DNA from: Pararobbsia alpina
Lineage (GTDB): Bacteria > Pseudomonadota > Gammaproteobacteria > Burkholderiales > Burkholderiaceae
Direction of reading: 5' to 3'
DNA: 64,000 bases
Assembly: GCF_902859895.1 (NCBI RefSeq)
Contig: NZ_CADIKM010000001.1
Coordinates: 186,001-250,000 of the forward strand
Position 1 is the stretch's first letter; the number at the start of each line of letters is the position of its first letter. A program made the translations under genes and the position numbers. The notes beneath the pieces are model-generated. The model searched no databases, was not told the DNA's origin, and saw only the letters and a program-made list of their open reading frames with translations. Positions 35,492 through 45,244 of the stretch are shown piece by piece.

Positions 35492-35530
35492 CTAACATGG
35501 CCAAGTTAGTTATCTTGGCCAGGATAACTA
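35492..35530. promoter_or_regulatory. Two tandem palindromic sites centred on TGGCCA
   Basis: The left site CTAACATGGCCAAGTTAG (35492-35509) and the right site (35507-35530, TAGTTATC and GATAACTA around the TGGCCA core) overlap slightly. Each is a palindrome with one mismatched pair beside the core. The interleaved repeats also form an 8-bp perfect repeat (35498-35505 with 35514-35521). They lie about 230 bp upstream of the riboswitch and past the end of the flavin reductase gene. No regulator gene is seen between 35264 and 35675. Confidence 0.6.
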
Positions 35531-35675
35531 CGAGAGCGTGGACACAAACGGATCGGAATCGGTTGAGCCGGGCAGGAGGCGAAATCGTCGAGCGCTTCAA
35601 GGCCAGAATGAATCGAGGCATTGTCGAGCACTCCCACCGCCATCAGACCGGCGGGCCTTTCCACGCGAGCGAGTC

Positions 35676-36227
35676 TCACCGCGCCCGGAGGGTCTCGGCT
35701 TGTTGCGCCAGGATAGGGTCGATGATTGCCCGAAGTGCTTGCCGTAGTGTTTCACTTCCGACGGGATCATTCACGATGGCGACCGGATCGGTCTGCTTGC
35801 CCAATAAATCAAGCGTGACGCAAGCACCCGGGATAAGCGTTGCAGACATCGTCTCCAAGACCAGCTTCAAAGCGGCTTGGGCAGCAGACGCTCGAGGCGA
35901 AGTGTTGAGAAGCGCGACGGGCTTCCCCGGAAAATCCGTGCTTCCAACCAGCCAATCCAGCATGTTCTTGAAGGAACCCGGGATTCCGCGAGCGTACTCC
36001 GGGCAAGAAATGAGTAGACCATCGGCCTGTCCCACTCGAGCGCGCAGGTCAATGATGCTTTCAGGAAGCGTGCCTTCGAGATCCGGATTGAAGTGAGGCA
36101 GTTTGCCGATTTCACCGTAGGTTTCCACCACGACGCCATGCGGCACCAACATGGCCGCAGCAAAGAGCGCATGGGTATTGGACGAGGCGGAGCGCAGACT
36201 GCCGGACAGGGATAGGAGACGAATCAT
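35676..36227 (-). CDS. NADPH-dependent FMN reductase-like flavoprotein
   Basis: The 183-residue protein has the flavodoxin-like fold of the NADPH-dependent FMN/quinone/azo reductase family. The FMN phosphate loop is GSLRSASSNTHAL (about 9-21). Then come PEYARGIPGSFKNMLDWLVG and LNTSPRASAAQAALKL, both typical of the family. It would reduce flavin, quinone or chromate-like acceptors; the true substrate is unknown. It stands alone, with a gene-poor region upstream and the palindromic sites downstream. Confidence 0.9.
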   Translation of the reverse strand: MIRLLSLSGSLRSASSNTHALFAAAMLVPHGVVVETYGEIGKLPHFNPDLEGTLPESIIDLRARVGQADGLLISCPEYARGIPGSFKNMLDWLVGSTDFPGKPVALLNTSPRASAAQAALKLVLETMSATLIPGACVTLDLLGKQTDPVAIVNDPVGSETLRQALRAIIDPILAQQAETLRAR

Positions 36228-36754
36228 CTCGATGGAGCCGTTGCCAATCGGCTGAGTAGTATCCCATACACTCCAGGGTCACTCCCCTAGCCCTGACCAC
36301 TGTCCGTTCACGGCGGCTAAGCCGGCACATGCTCAGCGGGCACAGGGTCTGGTAACACGACAGGCGGCTGTGGCTCGGACCACCCGCTTATCCAACACTG
36401 CCCCGCCGCTGAAAGCGGTAATCGTAAGATTCACATCGCGGGTCACGCGTCCTGCTCGAGTTCAAGGACAAGAAACGGTTACCGCCGACCCGTCGTCTTT
36501 CCAAAGTCCTCTGAATAGCCGGCCAATCGCCCTCCTTTTCCCTCGTTTGGTTCCGGCCCAGGCTCGTATCATGGCTTGCATGATGGGGTTAATGCAGTGC
36601 GCCAGACACGTGGTGGATGACAAAATCCTGCCCTTGCTATCGCCCGCATCCCGACTGACGCCCACCTTAATAACCTGACTGAACGTCACGTGAAAGTACT
36701 GCCGGCGAGCGTATTCCTTCGCCCCCGGGATCGCTCCACTGAAACGCGCCATTC
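36228..36754. other. Gene-poor stretch before the ATP-grasp gene
   Basis: About 530 bp without a convincing gene on either strand. The open frames present lack ribosome binding sites and recognisable domains. It must contain the divergent promoters of the flavin reductase and ATP-grasp genes, but I could not place them reliably. Confidence 0.4.
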
Positions 36755-37996
36755 ATGAATACTGCTCGAACTGAATTGACGGGGGATGCCGGTCATCCAC
36801 GGATCCATCAGCCATTGGGCCTGGCTGTGTTACTCCGGGCGGCAACGGCTGGCGACGATCTGACGCCGCTGGGAGAAAGCCTGCTCGAGTACTTGAAGCA
36901 CCACGACGACCCCTACGCGTTGCTCGATTTGTCGCTCGTGCTGCAATTGAAATACCAGAAGGCGGCCGCTCTCGCCGTCCAGCAGCAAGCGCTTCAAATA
37001 ACCCGACACTATCGGTTGAAGAGCGCCCAGACGACCCGGCCTCCTTTGAAGGTACTGGTGCTCAAGGCTCCCGGCGATCTGATGTCGAACACGCCTTTTG
37101 AGTGCCTGCTTGAGAATGCCAACCTGCAGATAGAAGTCCTGTATGTCGACGCCCAACCGCTCGAGCACGCCGAATTGCCCGAGCATGACGTGATCTTCGT
37201 GGCGGCATGTGCGTCGGATGAAACCGCTGGCGTTCTTGACCGGATCACGACCCTCACCAGCAAGACGGGTTGCCGAGTGCTCAACTCGCCCAAGCACATT
37301 GCGAAGACCATGCGTGACGCCGCCTATGCTCTGTTGGGTGCCGCCCCCGGTATCCATATGGCCCGCACGGTGCGTCTGTCCCGTGAGCGGGTCAACCAAG
37401 CGGCTGCGGGTGAGTTCCCGTTGTCCGAGGTGCTGGGCAAAAGCTATCCGTTCATCATCCGGCCAAGAGGATCGCACGCCGGACAAGGACTGGCCAAGGT
37501 GTCCGACGATCAGGAACTCGCCCGCTATATGGCGCAGGCGGATGCCATGGAATATTACATGGCACCTTTTGTCGACTACAGCAGCGCCGATGGCCTGTTT
37601 CGCAAATACCGGATCGTGCTGATCGAGGGAAATCCCTTCGTGTGCCATATGGGCATCTCGAGTGAATGGATGGTGCACTACCCCTACCCGGAAATGTTGG
37701 CGCATCCCAGCCGGCGAGACGAAGAAGCGCATCTGATGGCGAGCTTCGACGCCGATTTTGCCGTGCGTCACCGCGAGGCGTTTCGCAACATCGCGGAATT
37801 GACGGGTCTGGACTACGTAGGATTCGATTGCGCCGAAATAAGCGATGGCCGGCTGCTGATATTCGAGATCGCGACGGGAATGGTCGTTCATGACATGGAC
37901 GACCCTACCCTCTTTCCCTACAAGGTTCCACAAATACGCCGGGTCGCCGCCGCCTTTCATCAAATGCTGCGCCCGCGGCATGCAAACGCATGCTAA
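36755..37996 (+). CDS. RimK-like ATP-grasp enzyme with helical N-terminal region
   Basis: The 413-residue protein has a helical, TPR-like N-terminal part (about 15-90), an alpha/beta domain (about 95-170, KVLVLKAPGDLMSNTPFECLLE) and a C-terminal ATP-grasp domain. Probable ATP-binding features are the KSYPFIIRPRGSHAGQGL loop, the MEYYMAPFVDYSSADGLFRKYRIVLI segment, and DCAEISDGRLLIFEIATG with acidic metal ligands. ATP-grasp enzymes join a carboxylate to an amine or thiol through an acyl phosphate. The substrate here is unknown. It precedes a SerC-like gene by 25 bp, so the two are probably one operon. Confidence 0.85.
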   Translation: MNTARTELTGDAGHPRIHQPLGLAVLLRAATAGDDLTPLGESLLEYLKHHDDPYALLDLSLVLQLKYQKAAALAVQQQALQITRHYRLKSAQTTRPPLKVLVLKAPGDLMSNTPFECLLENANLQIEVLYVDAQPLEHAELPEHDVIFVAACASDETAGVLDRITTLTSKTGCRVLNSPKHIAKTMRDAAYALLGAAPGIHMARTVRLSRERVNQAAAGEFPLSEVLGKSYPFIIRPRGSHAGQGLAKVSDDQELARYMAQADAMEYYMAPFVDYSSADGLFRKYRIVLIEGNPFVCHMGISSEWMVHYPYPEMLAHPSRRDEEAHLMASFDADFAVRHREAFRNIAELTGLDYVGFDCAEISDGRLLIFEIATGMVVHDMDDPTLFPYKVPQIRRVAAAFHQMLRPRHANAC

Positions 37997-38021
37997 TCCC
38001 ACTGTTGGTCCTGGAGGCATT

Positions 38022-39116
38022 GTGAAGTCCAATGCATTGAATTTTTCCGGTGGTCCCGGAGCGCTCCCAGAAACGGTGCTGGAGCAGACACGCGTGGCGA
38101 TTGATGCCTTGCCGGAAACGGGCATCTCAATACTCGGCATGAGCCATCGCTCCGACTGGTTCCGTTCGATACTGGACGAGGCGGAACTCAATTTGCGCAT
38201 TCTGCTCGGTATTTCCGACGACTACGCCATTACCTTCCAGCAAGGAGGCAGTAGCCTGCAGTTCGCGATGATTCCGATGAATTTCGCTGCGACAGGATTC
38301 GGCCCACCCGAATATGTGACGTCCGGCTACTGGAGCAGTCGGGCGACCGCGGAAGCGGCCAAGGTGACTGAGAGGAAAGTGGCCTGGGACGGCCACGCGA
38401 CCGGCTACCGGCAGTTGCCCACCCTCGACGAACTGGACATTTCCGGATCCGCCGCGTATTTGCACTACGTGACGAACGAGACAGTGGAAGGCTTGCAGTT
38501 TCCGGTTTGCGAAGAAGCGGCGCAAGTACCGCTGATCGCGGACATGTCCTCCGATTTTCTGTCGAAGCCGATCCGACCCGACGCATACTCGATGATGTAT
38601 GCCCACGCCCAGAAGAACCTCGGGCCCTCTGGAGTGACGGTTGTCGTAGTCAAGCGTTCGCTGCTTGAACGGATCCCCGACGGCTTGCCGGCGATCCTCG
38701 ATTTTCGCACCCACGTATCGCACGGTTCGAACTACAACACACCGCCGGTGTTTGCGATCTATGTGCTGACCTTGATTACGCGCTGGCTGCGCTTCGATGT
38801 GGGCGGTCTGGACGCGATGCAAAGCATCAATGAAAGAAAGGCAAGGCGGCTGTATGACACGCTGGATGCCCTGGAAGGGGCTGTGACCATTCATGCGAAC
38901 CGTCGCTGGCGCTCGCAGATGAACGTGGCTTTTACATTCGGGGATTCGCGGCTCGACAATGCGTTTATCGAGGCGGCGCGTGAACGGGGCATCGTTGGAC
39001 TCGAGGGGCACCGTTCAATTGGCGGGTTGCGGGTGTCGCTTTACAACGCCGTGACAGAGCAGGCCGTGGATATTCTGGCGAACGCACTCACGGAGTTCAG
39101 TCTGCAACGGGCTTGA
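38022..39116 (+). CDS. SerC-like phosphoserine aminotransferase
   Basis: This PLP-dependent class V aminotransferase (364 residues) is of the SerC family. The PLP lysine is in HAQKNLGPSGVTVV, and the substrate-phosphate region is represented by GMSHRSDWF and GHRSIGGLRVS. The GGSSLQFAMIPMNF loop is typical. GTG 38022 has CTGGAGG about six bases upstream. The housekeeping serC normally lies beside pheA or aroE in these bacteria, so this is likely a second, specialised copy. Together with the ATP-grasp gene it could make an amino-acid-derived metabolite. Confidence 0.88.
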   Translation: MKSNALNFSGGPGALPETVLEQTRVAIDALPETGISILGMSHRSDWFRSILDEAELNLRILLGISDDYAITFQQGGSSLQFAMIPMNFAATGFGPPEYVTSGYWSSRATAEAAKVTERKVAWDGHATGYRQLPTLDELDISGSAAYLHYVTNETVEGLQFPVCEEAAQVPLIADMSSDFLSKPIRPDAYSMMYAHAQKNLGPSGVTVVVVKRSLLERIPDGLPAILDFRTHVSHGSNYNTPPVFAIYVLTLITRWLRFDVGGLDAMQSINERKARRLYDTLDALEGAVTIHANRRWRSQMNVAFTFGDSRLDNAFIEAARERGIVGLEGHRSIGGLRVSLYNAVTEQAVDILANALTEFSLQRA

Positions 39117-39161
39117 ACACAGATACTGGCGCTGACCTTGGCCTGCTATGCAACTTCAAAC

Positions 39162-40106
39162 CTAAGCAAGCGCCGCCCGTGCACACTGCTCATCGGTGAC
39201 CAGTCCCGACAGCCATCCGCCCTTGAGCGCAGCAACGATCGCCTGATGTTTCTGAGCGCCGCCGGCGAAGCCGATCGTCAGCCGGCTCGGTGGCGATTCG
39301 AGGCGGATGCTCGTCACCCGTGTCTCGGTCGACGACGCGACACGCCGGCCCTCGGCATCGATCGGCGAACCGAGCAGTTCGCCCACAGCGCCAAGCCCGG
39401 TGAGCTCTTCGACTTCCGCTGTCGTGATAAATCCATCCTCGTGCAGCGGACAGCGCGGCCCGATCGTGCCGACTCCGACAAACGCCACATCCGCCTGCGA
39501 CGACAAGGCCTCGACGATCCGGTAGAGCCGGTGGTTACACCACTGGTCACGCTCGGCTTCATTGTCCGCAAACAACGGCGCAGGCAACATGAAATGCTTG
39601 CTGCCGGTACGCTCGGACATATGCATCGCGACATCATAACGGTTCGACGAACCATCCTGCGCAATCGCCCCGACCAATGACACGAGCTTATGCTGTGGCC
39701 GCTCGAGCTGTGCGATCTGATCGACGGCTGCCTTGAGCGTGCGCCCACTGCTCACCGCGATAACCATCGGCTTCTCGCGCAGCAGAAACTGCTCCATCAC
39801 CTGCGCCCCTGCCACCGCAAGCTTGCGCGACAAGGCATCCGGTTGGTCGCCGTCAATCGGCACCACTTCGCAAAACGACAGCCGGAACCGACGCTGAAGC
39901 TGTTCGGCAAGCGCCAGGCAATCCGCCACCCGATGATCGACCCGCACCCGGATCAGGTTGCGCTCGACCGCGAATGCGACCAGGCGCTGTGCGACCGGCC
40001 GCGAGATATCGAGGGTCCGGGCAATTTCGTTCTGCGTATGACCGGCCACGTAGTAGAGCCAGGCGGCACGCGTCGCCAGGTCGAGTTTGTCGGATGCTTT
40101 TGACAC
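39162..40106 (-). CDS. SorC/DeoR-family sugar-binding transcriptional regulator
   Basis: The 314-residue protein has an N-terminal helix-turn-helix (about 24-52, TQNEIARTLDISRPVAQRLV) and a C-terminal sugar-phosphate-binding domain with VSSGRTLKAAVDQ, VGVGTIGPRCPLH, and GFAGGAQKHQAIVAALKGGWLSGLVTDE. Members sense phosphorylated sugars and control sugar or polyol operons. It is the last gene of the D-arabinitol operon, 97 bp after xylulokinase, so it probably controls that operon. Confidence 0.93.
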   Translation of the reverse strand: MSKASDKLDLATRAAWLYYVAGHTQNEIARTLDISRPVAQRLVAFAVERNLIRVRVDHRVADCLALAEQLQRRFRLSFCEVVPIDGDQPDALSRKLAVAGAQVMEQFLLREKPMVIAVSSGRTLKAAVDQIAQLERPQHKLVSLVGAIAQDGSSNRYDVAMHMSERTGSKHFMLPAPLFADNEAERDQWCNHRLYRIVEALSSQADVAFVGVGTIGPRCPLHEDGFITTAEVEELTGLGAVGELLGSPIDAEGRRVASSTETRVTSIRLESPPSRLTIGFAGGAQKHQAIVAALKGGWLSGLVTDEQCARAALA

Positions 40107-40202
40107 AATCGTCGAGCCAGTAAAAGAAAGCTTGGATTATCGGAGCAATCGTCTCGAATCAATGATGCGAGGTTCGATGACCACTATTACGAAATTTGCC
40201 TC

Positions 40203-41684
40203 CTAGGCAGGCCGCGTCCGGTCGGGTGCGAACAAGGGCCGCACATGGTGGTAAAGCGCTCGGTACCGCTGCAGACGCTCGTCGAGCACCGCAAAACGTG
40301 CGTCATCGGGTTCGCAGCTCGCGAGGACCCGCGGCTTGGTGAGCACGCCGGCCGGCGGCGCACCCGTCGCGAGCCAGCCGAGGCGGGCCGCGCCAAGCGC
40401 CGCCGCCGCCTCGCCGCCGAGATGCACACTCACCGGCAGGCGCAGTACATCGGTCACCAGTTGCGCCCAAAGCGGACTACGCGCGCCTCCGCCGATCAGC
40501 GACAAACTCTCCGGCATGTCGACCCCGCTTTCACGTAGGGCCAGCAGGCCGTCGGCTGCCCCGAACGCGACGCCTTCGAGCACCGCATACGCGAGCCGCG
40601 CGCGATCCGTCTGATGGGTCAGGCCGAAGAACACGCCTTCAGCGTACGCATCGTTGTGCGGCGTGCGCTCCCCCGACAGATAGGGCAGGAAGATCGGCGC
40701 CGCTTCGAGCGCTCGCGCATCGAGGGCCGCGACTTCCTGGAGCAAGGTTGCCTCGACGGTCGAGGTCAGCTTGCAAACCCATCGCAGGCAACTCGCCGCG
40801 GAGAGCAGCACGCTCACCCTGAGCCAGCGCGCAGGGATCGCATGGCAGAACGCATGGGTCGCAGTCGACGGGCACGGATCGAAACGATCGTCGATGACCG
40901 ACAAGACCCCCGAAGTCCCGAGCGACAGGAAGGCGTCGCCGCGTTCAGCCGCCCCGACGCCCACCGCGCTCGCGGCATTGTCGCCACCACCGGTCGCGAC
41001 GACGATGCCCGGTGTCAGACCGAGTTCGGCCGCAACCGAAGGCCGCAGAAAGCCCGCCGGCGCATTGCCGTCGAGCACCGGCGGCACCTGGTTGTGCGAC
41101 ATCCCGCTGGCTTCGAGCAGCAAGTCGGACCACGTGCGCCGCGCCACATCGAGCCACAGCGTCCCGGCCGCGTCGGAGGGATCGGTCGCGCGTTCGCCTG
41201 TCAATTGCAGCCGCAGATAGTCCTTCGGCAAGACCACGCACTCGAGCGCTTTGAAGACAGCCGGCTCATGCGCGGCGATCCACATCAGGATCGGCGCGCT
41301 GAACCCCGGCATCGGCACGCTGCCTCCGAGCGGCGAGGTCCCGAGCCGCTGCGCGAGCAACGCGCATTCGGCCGCGCTACGCATATCGTTCCAGAGCACG
41401 GCGGGCCGCAACACGCGGTCGTCGCGCCCCAGCAGCACGGGCCCATGCATCTGGCCCGAGAGACCGATCGCACGGACGGCCCCGTATTCGAGCGGATGCG
41501 CCACGCGCAACGCGGCTAGTGCCTCGAGCGTGCCGCGCCACCAGTCGAGCGGGTCTTGCTCGGCCCAGCGAGGCGCAGGGCGCGATACCGTCAGCGGCGC
41601 GCGCGCATGCCCGACTGCCTGCCCGTCATCGGCAAGCAGCAGTACTTTGACTTCGGACGTGCCGAGGTCGATGCCCAGATACAT
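40203..41684 (-). CDS. xylB: Xylulokinase
   Basis: This FGGY-family kinase (493 residues) phosphorylates D-xylulose to D-xylulose 5-phosphate for the pentose phosphate pathway. The N-terminal ATPase block GIDLGTSEVKVLLL, the GLSGQMHGPV loop, GGDNAASAVGVG, and the C-terminal GGGARSPLWAQLVTDVLRLPV are all present. It follows the D-arabinitol dehydrogenase by about 30 bp, so its substrate is supplied by the previous enzyme. Confidence 0.95.
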   Translation of the reverse strand: MYLGIDLGTSEVKVLLLADDGQAVGHARAPLTVSRPAPRWAEQDPLDWWRGTLEALAALRVAHPLEYGAVRAIGLSGQMHGPVLLGRDDRVLRPAVLWNDMRSAAECALLAQRLGTSPLGGSVPMPGFSAPILMWIAAHEPAVFKALECVVLPKDYLRLQLTGERATDPSDAAGTLWLDVARRTWSDLLLEASGMSHNQVPPVLDGNAPAGFLRPSVAAELGLTPGIVVATGGGDNAASAVGVGAAERGDAFLSLGTSGVLSVIDDRFDPCPSTATHAFCHAIPARWLRVSVLLSAASCLRWVCKLTSTVEATLLQEVAALDARALEAAPIFLPYLSGERTPHNDAYAEGVFFGLTHQTDRARLAYAVLEGVAFGAADGLLALRESGVDMPESLSLIGGGARSPLWAQLVTDVLRLPVSVHLGGEAAAALGAARLGWLATGAPPAGVLTKPRVLASCEPDDARFAVLDERLQRYRALYHHVRPLFAPDRTRPA

Positions 41685-41715
41685 AGAGGTAGCCCAGAAC
41701 GGAGCAGACCGTAAT

Positions 41716-43140
41716 CTACGCGTGCTCTCCCCTGCTTGCTACCCTCGACGCCACCCACTGATCAATTTTTTCGCTTGCGCCCCGGATCACCTGCTCCAGC
41801 CGGACGTCTCCCGCCAGCTTGCCCCACAGCCCGCGATCGGCACAGAAGGCCGCTATCGGGTCGGTAGCCGACAGCATGGCACGTGTCGCGGCCGGGTCGA
41901 AGACACCGTCCTGATATTCGTAAGGCAGCTCACCCTTGTCCCAGCGCTGCAGGAAACGCAGGAACAATGCAGGCAGGATCGCCGTCGCGGCAGGCTGCGC
42001 ACCACGCGCAAGGCAGTCGCGCATCGTCGGCGCGATAAAGCCCGGAATCTTCGAGAAGCCGTCCGCGGCAACACGCTGGTTGGTATCCTGGATATAGGGA
42101 TTGCCGAAGCGGTCGAGCACGACGTCGCGGTACTTTTCGAGATCGAGCGGACTCGGACTCAGGCTCGGGATCACGTCCTGCGTCACGTAGTCGTAGGTAA
42201 ACCGCCGGATGTCGGCATCGTGCGTACCTTCATGGATATACCGAAGCCCGACAAGCGTGCCGGCCCAGGCGATGCAGCTATGACTCGCATTGAGGATGCG
42301 GATCTTCGCTTCTTCGTACGGCACCACTGACTCGACGAGTTCGGCGCCGACCTTTTCCCAGGCCGGGCGTCCGGCCACGAAGTGGTCTTCGATGACCCAC
42401 TGGATGAACGACTCGCCCATCACCGGACACGTATCGTCGAAGCCTGTCTCGGCGAGCACACGCTTGCGCACGTCCGGAGAAGGACGGGGCGTGATCCGGT
42501 CGACCATCGCGCTCGGCGAGCTCGTGTTCTGATCAACCCATTGCTTGAGTTCCTTCAGCCCGCGCCGATCGAGAAACTCGCTGAAGCCCGCGTGGAAACG
42601 TTCACCGTTGCTGCGCAGGTTGTCGCAGCTTTGCAGCGTGACCGCCCCCCCGCCCGCGAGGCGCCGTGCGTCGAGGATCGCCGCAAGTGCGCCGTAGATC
42701 GTGGTGCGCCCGCCGGCAAGGTCGGCCGCAAGATCCGGGTACGAGGGATCGAGCCGGTTGTGTTCATCGAGGTAGTAGCCCGCTTCGGTGACCGTGAAAG
42801 CGATGATCCGGCAAGCCGGCGAAGCGCCACATTCAATGAGGGAAGCGAGATCGGCCGACCACGGCAGCACACGCCTGATCGAGGTGATCGTCTCGTACTC
42901 GCGCTCGCCGGCCGGCGTGACCGTCTCGAGTGTATAGCGGCCGCCCTGCGCGGCGAGCGCTTCGTGCACGGCGTTCATGTCGCTGCGGATATTGCCCGCC
43001 GCGATCGACCAGCGCCGGTCTTCGTCGTTGCCGGTCTCGCGCAGCCGGTGCAGGTACCACGCCTGGTGCGCGCGATGAAACGAGCCCGTGCCGATGTGCA
43101 GGATGATGTGCTCTTCACTGCCGGGAGAAGAAGTTGCCAT
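41716..43140 (-). CDS. dalD: D-arabinitol 4-dehydrogenase
   Basis: The 474-residue polyol dehydrogenase of the long-chain mannitol dehydrogenase family oxidises D-arabinitol to D-xylulose with NAD. The fragments [55 protein letters not shown] (with the family Lys and His) and [15 protein letters not shown] agree with the Klebsiella DalD sequence as I recall it. This makes D-arabinitol more likely than mannitol. ATG 43140 is chosen; the in-frame ATG at 43155 lacks a better site. The gene order dehydrogenase then xylB supports this assignment. Confidence 0.9.
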   Translation of the reverse strand: MATSSPGSEEHIILHIGTGSFHRAHQAWYLHRLRETGNDEDRRWSIAAGNIRSDMNAVHEALAAQGGRYTLETVTPAGEREYETITSIRRVLPWSADLASLIECGASPACRIIAFTVTEAGYYLDEHNRLDPSYPDLAADLAGGRTTIYGALAAILDARRLAGGGAVTLQSCDNLRSNGERFHAGFSEFLDRRGLKELKQWVDQNTSSPSAMVDRITPRPSPDVRKRVLAETGFDDTCPVMGESFIQWVIEDHFVAGRPAWEKVGAELVESVVPYEEAKIRILNASHSCIAWAGTLVGLRYIHEGTHDADIRRFTYDYVTQDVIPSLSPSPLDLEKYRDVVLDRFGNPYIQDTNQRVAADGFSKIPGFIAPTMRDCLARGAQPAATAILPALFLRFLQRWDKGELPYEYQDGVFDPAATRAMLSATDPIAAFCADRGLWGKLAGDVRLEQVIRGASEKIDQWVASRVASRGEHA

Positions 43141-43214
43141 AGTACGACCTTGCAATCAGGATAAAAACGAGGGGAGACGCTCAAGCGGGACCGTTCCCGG
43201 CAAGCTCATGGGCA

Positions 43215-43232
43215 AGCCCGCTCATACGGGCT
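43215..43232 (-). promoter_or_regulatory. Intercistronic hairpin between the ATPase and dalD genes
   Basis: AGCCCG and CGGGCT form a 6-bp stem with a 6-base loop in the 123-bp gap. There is no T run, so it is probably an RNA-processing or stability element. Confidence 0.4.
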
Positions 43233-43263
43233 CACCCGACTCACGCACGATCGGGCGCGTTCC

Positions 43264-44376
43264 TCACGCGACCTGCAACTTCTCGATGAATTTGCGCGGA
43301 TACGCGCGTCCCTCGGCATCGAACAGGTGGCAATGCTCAGGGGTCGCGCCGAATTTGACCTGAATGCCTTTCTGACGGCGTTCGAGCGGCGGAATCCGTG
43401 CGATCAGACCGTCCAGGGCAAGCGGCGACTGCGCGTAGAGATAGGCCGCGTCACCGAGCGATTCGACGGTGAGCACCGTCGCGCGCACGCCATCGTCGAG
43501 GCCGTCGACCAGCACGTGCTCGGGCCGAATGCCGACCGTCACCTTGTCGCCGACCTGCGCCCCCGAGCCATCGACCGCCGCATGCTGGACATCGCCCGAT
43601 TCGTAGCGAACCGTCACGCCGTCGGCCCCGACGGCCGACACGGTTCCGTTGAGCAGGTTCATCTTCGGCGAACCGATAAAGCCCGCGACGAACAAATTGG
43701 CCGGTGCGTGATAGAGCATGTCGGGCGTGCCGACCTGCTCGATATTGCCCGCCGAGAGCACGACGATCTTGTCGGCGAGCGTCATGGCCTCGACCTGGTC
43801 GTGCGTCACATAGATCATCGTGGTCTTGAGTTCATCATGCAGCCGCGCGAACTCGAGACGCATCTTCACACGCAGTGCCGCGTCGAGATTCGACAGCGGT
43901 TCGTCGAACAGGAAGACCTTTGGCTTGCGCGTGATCGCACGGCCGATCGCCACGCGCTGGCGCTGGCCGCCCGAGAGCTGCTTGGGGCGCCGGTCGAGCA
44001 GGTGCTCGATATGCAGCGTCTTCGCCGCGCCGCGCACGGCCGCGTCGATCTCGGCCTTTGGGGTATGCGCGAGCTTGAGGCCGAAGGCCATGTTGTCGTA
44101 CAGCGTCATGTGCGGATAGAGCGCATACGACTGGAACACCATCGCGATGCCGCGCTTGGCCGGCGGCACTTCGTTCACGCGGATCGCGTCGATCTCGAGG
44201 TCGCCATCGGTGATGTCCTCGAGGCCCGCGATCATCCGCAGCAAGGTGGACTTGCCGCAGCCGCTCGGCCCGACGAACACCACGAACTCGCCGTCGCCGA
44301 TCGTCAGGTTGATATTGCGAAGCACATCGACTTCGTCGTACCGCTTTGCAACGTTCTTGAGTATTACGCTTGCCAT
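43264..44376 (-). CDS. ABC transporter ATPase for polyols, UgpC/MalK family
   Basis: The 370-residue cytoplasmic subunit powers the polyol transporter. Walker A is [13 protein letters not shown], signature [14 protein letters not shown], Walker [13 protein letters not shown], and the switch His is in YVTHDQVEA. The C-terminal third carries the MalK-type regulatory TOBE region with GIRPEHV. It works with the two permeases and the binding protein encoded upstream and lies 12 bp after the HAD phosphatase gene. Confidence 0.95.
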   Translation of the reverse strand: MASVILKNVAKRYDEVDVLRNINLTIGDGEFVVFVGPSGCGKSTLLRMIAGLEDITDGDLEIDAIRVNEVPPAKRGIAMVFQSYALYPHMTLYDNMAFGLKLAHTPKAEIDAAVRGAAKTLHIEHLLDRRPKQLSGGQRQRVAIGRAITRKPKVFLFDEPLSNLDAALRVKMRLEFARLHDELKTTMIYVTHDQVEAMTLADKIVVLSAGNIEQVGTPDMLYHAPANLFVAGFIGSPKMNLLNGTVSAVGADGVTVRYESGDVQHAAVDGSGAQVGDKVTVGIRPEHVLVDGLDDGVRATVLTVESLGDAAYLYAQSPLALDGLIARIPPLERRQKGIQVKFGATPEHCHLFDAEGRAYPRKFIEKLQVA

Positions 44377-44388
44377 ATCGCCTCCCGG

Positions 44389-45099
44389 CTAGTTCTGTGT
44401 GGCGCGCAGTACGCGCGCCGCGGAGAGTTGCGCAATCATCGCGGGCAGTTCCCGCATGTCTTCGAATACATGAAGGGCGCCGGCCTCCCGGAGCACCCGG
44501 ACCTGCGCGGCGCTCGAGTGCGCGCCGCCGATATAGCCCAGCACGGGCATGCCCGCGGTCACGGCCGCCGTCACGCCGGTCACGCTGTCCTCGACGACCA
44601 GGCAACGCTCGGGCGCGACGCCGAGTTCAGCCGACGCACCCAGATACACATCGGGCGCGGGTTTCGGATGCGGCACCCGGTCCGCGCACCAGAGACGGTT
44701 GTCGAAGAATTGCGCGAGGCCCGTGCGCAACAGCGCCGATTCGACATATTCAGTGTGGCTGTTGCTCGCGCAAGCCTTGGGCAACGCGATGCGGTCGAGT
44801 GCATCGGCGATGCCGGGCACGGCGGGCGCGAGCACCGCCGCATCTTCGACGCGGCGCCGGATCGCCTCGATGTCACGCTCCGAGAGGATCGCGCCCGCAT
44901 GCACGGCCATCGCGGCAAGCACCCGCTCGATGCGATGACCGAGCAGCGGCTGCAGGAGCGGCTCGACGTCGAGGTGCGGCCAGCGCCCTTCGAGTTCGTC
45001 GACCAGCATCTGCGACGCGACGGCCTCGCTGTCGATCAGCACGCCATCGCAGTCGCAAATCAACGCCTCGAATGCAGGCGTCAGGGCTTCGACATTCAT
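44389..45099 (-). CDS. HAD-family sugar-phosphate phosphatase-like protein
   Basis: This 236-residue cytoplasmic HAD hydrolase has motif I CDCDGVLIDSE (nucleophile Asp and acid/base Asp), motif II SNSH in CASNSHTEYV, and motif III/IV with PHPKPAPDVYLGA and VVEDSVTGVTAAVTAGM. It resembles beta-phosphoglucomutase or 2-deoxyglucose-6-phosphatase types. Its place between permease and ATPase genes suggests that it removes a sugar phosphate that accumulates during arabinitol use, but this is inferred. Confidence 0.88.
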   Translation of the reverse strand: MNVEALTPAFEALICDCDGVLIDSEAVASQMLVDELEGRWPHLDVEPLLQPLLGHRIERVLAAMAVHAGAILSERDIEAIRRRVEDAAVLAPAVPGIADALDRIALPKACASNSHTEYVESALLRTGLAQFFDNRLWCADRVPHPKPAPDVYLGASAELGVAPERCLVVEDSVTGVTAAVTAGMPVLGYIGGAHSSAAQVRVLREAGALHVFEDMRELPAMIAQLSAARVLRATQN

Positions 45100-45244
45100 T
45101 AACCATCTCCCGAGAGCGGGGCACGCGCGAGACCCGGTTCAACCAGGCCTCGCCCGCATTTCCTGTGGTGCTCGCAGGTGATTGCGGCACTTGCACTTCC
45201 GACCAGGCTTCGAACGCAACATCCAACCCGGCCGGCTTCAACGT

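Noticed and set aside
41716-43140. Polyol dehydrogenase as mannitol 2-dehydrogenase
   Set aside because: Segments match D-arabinitol dehydrogenase better, and the adjacent xylulokinase fits D-xylulose, not fructose.
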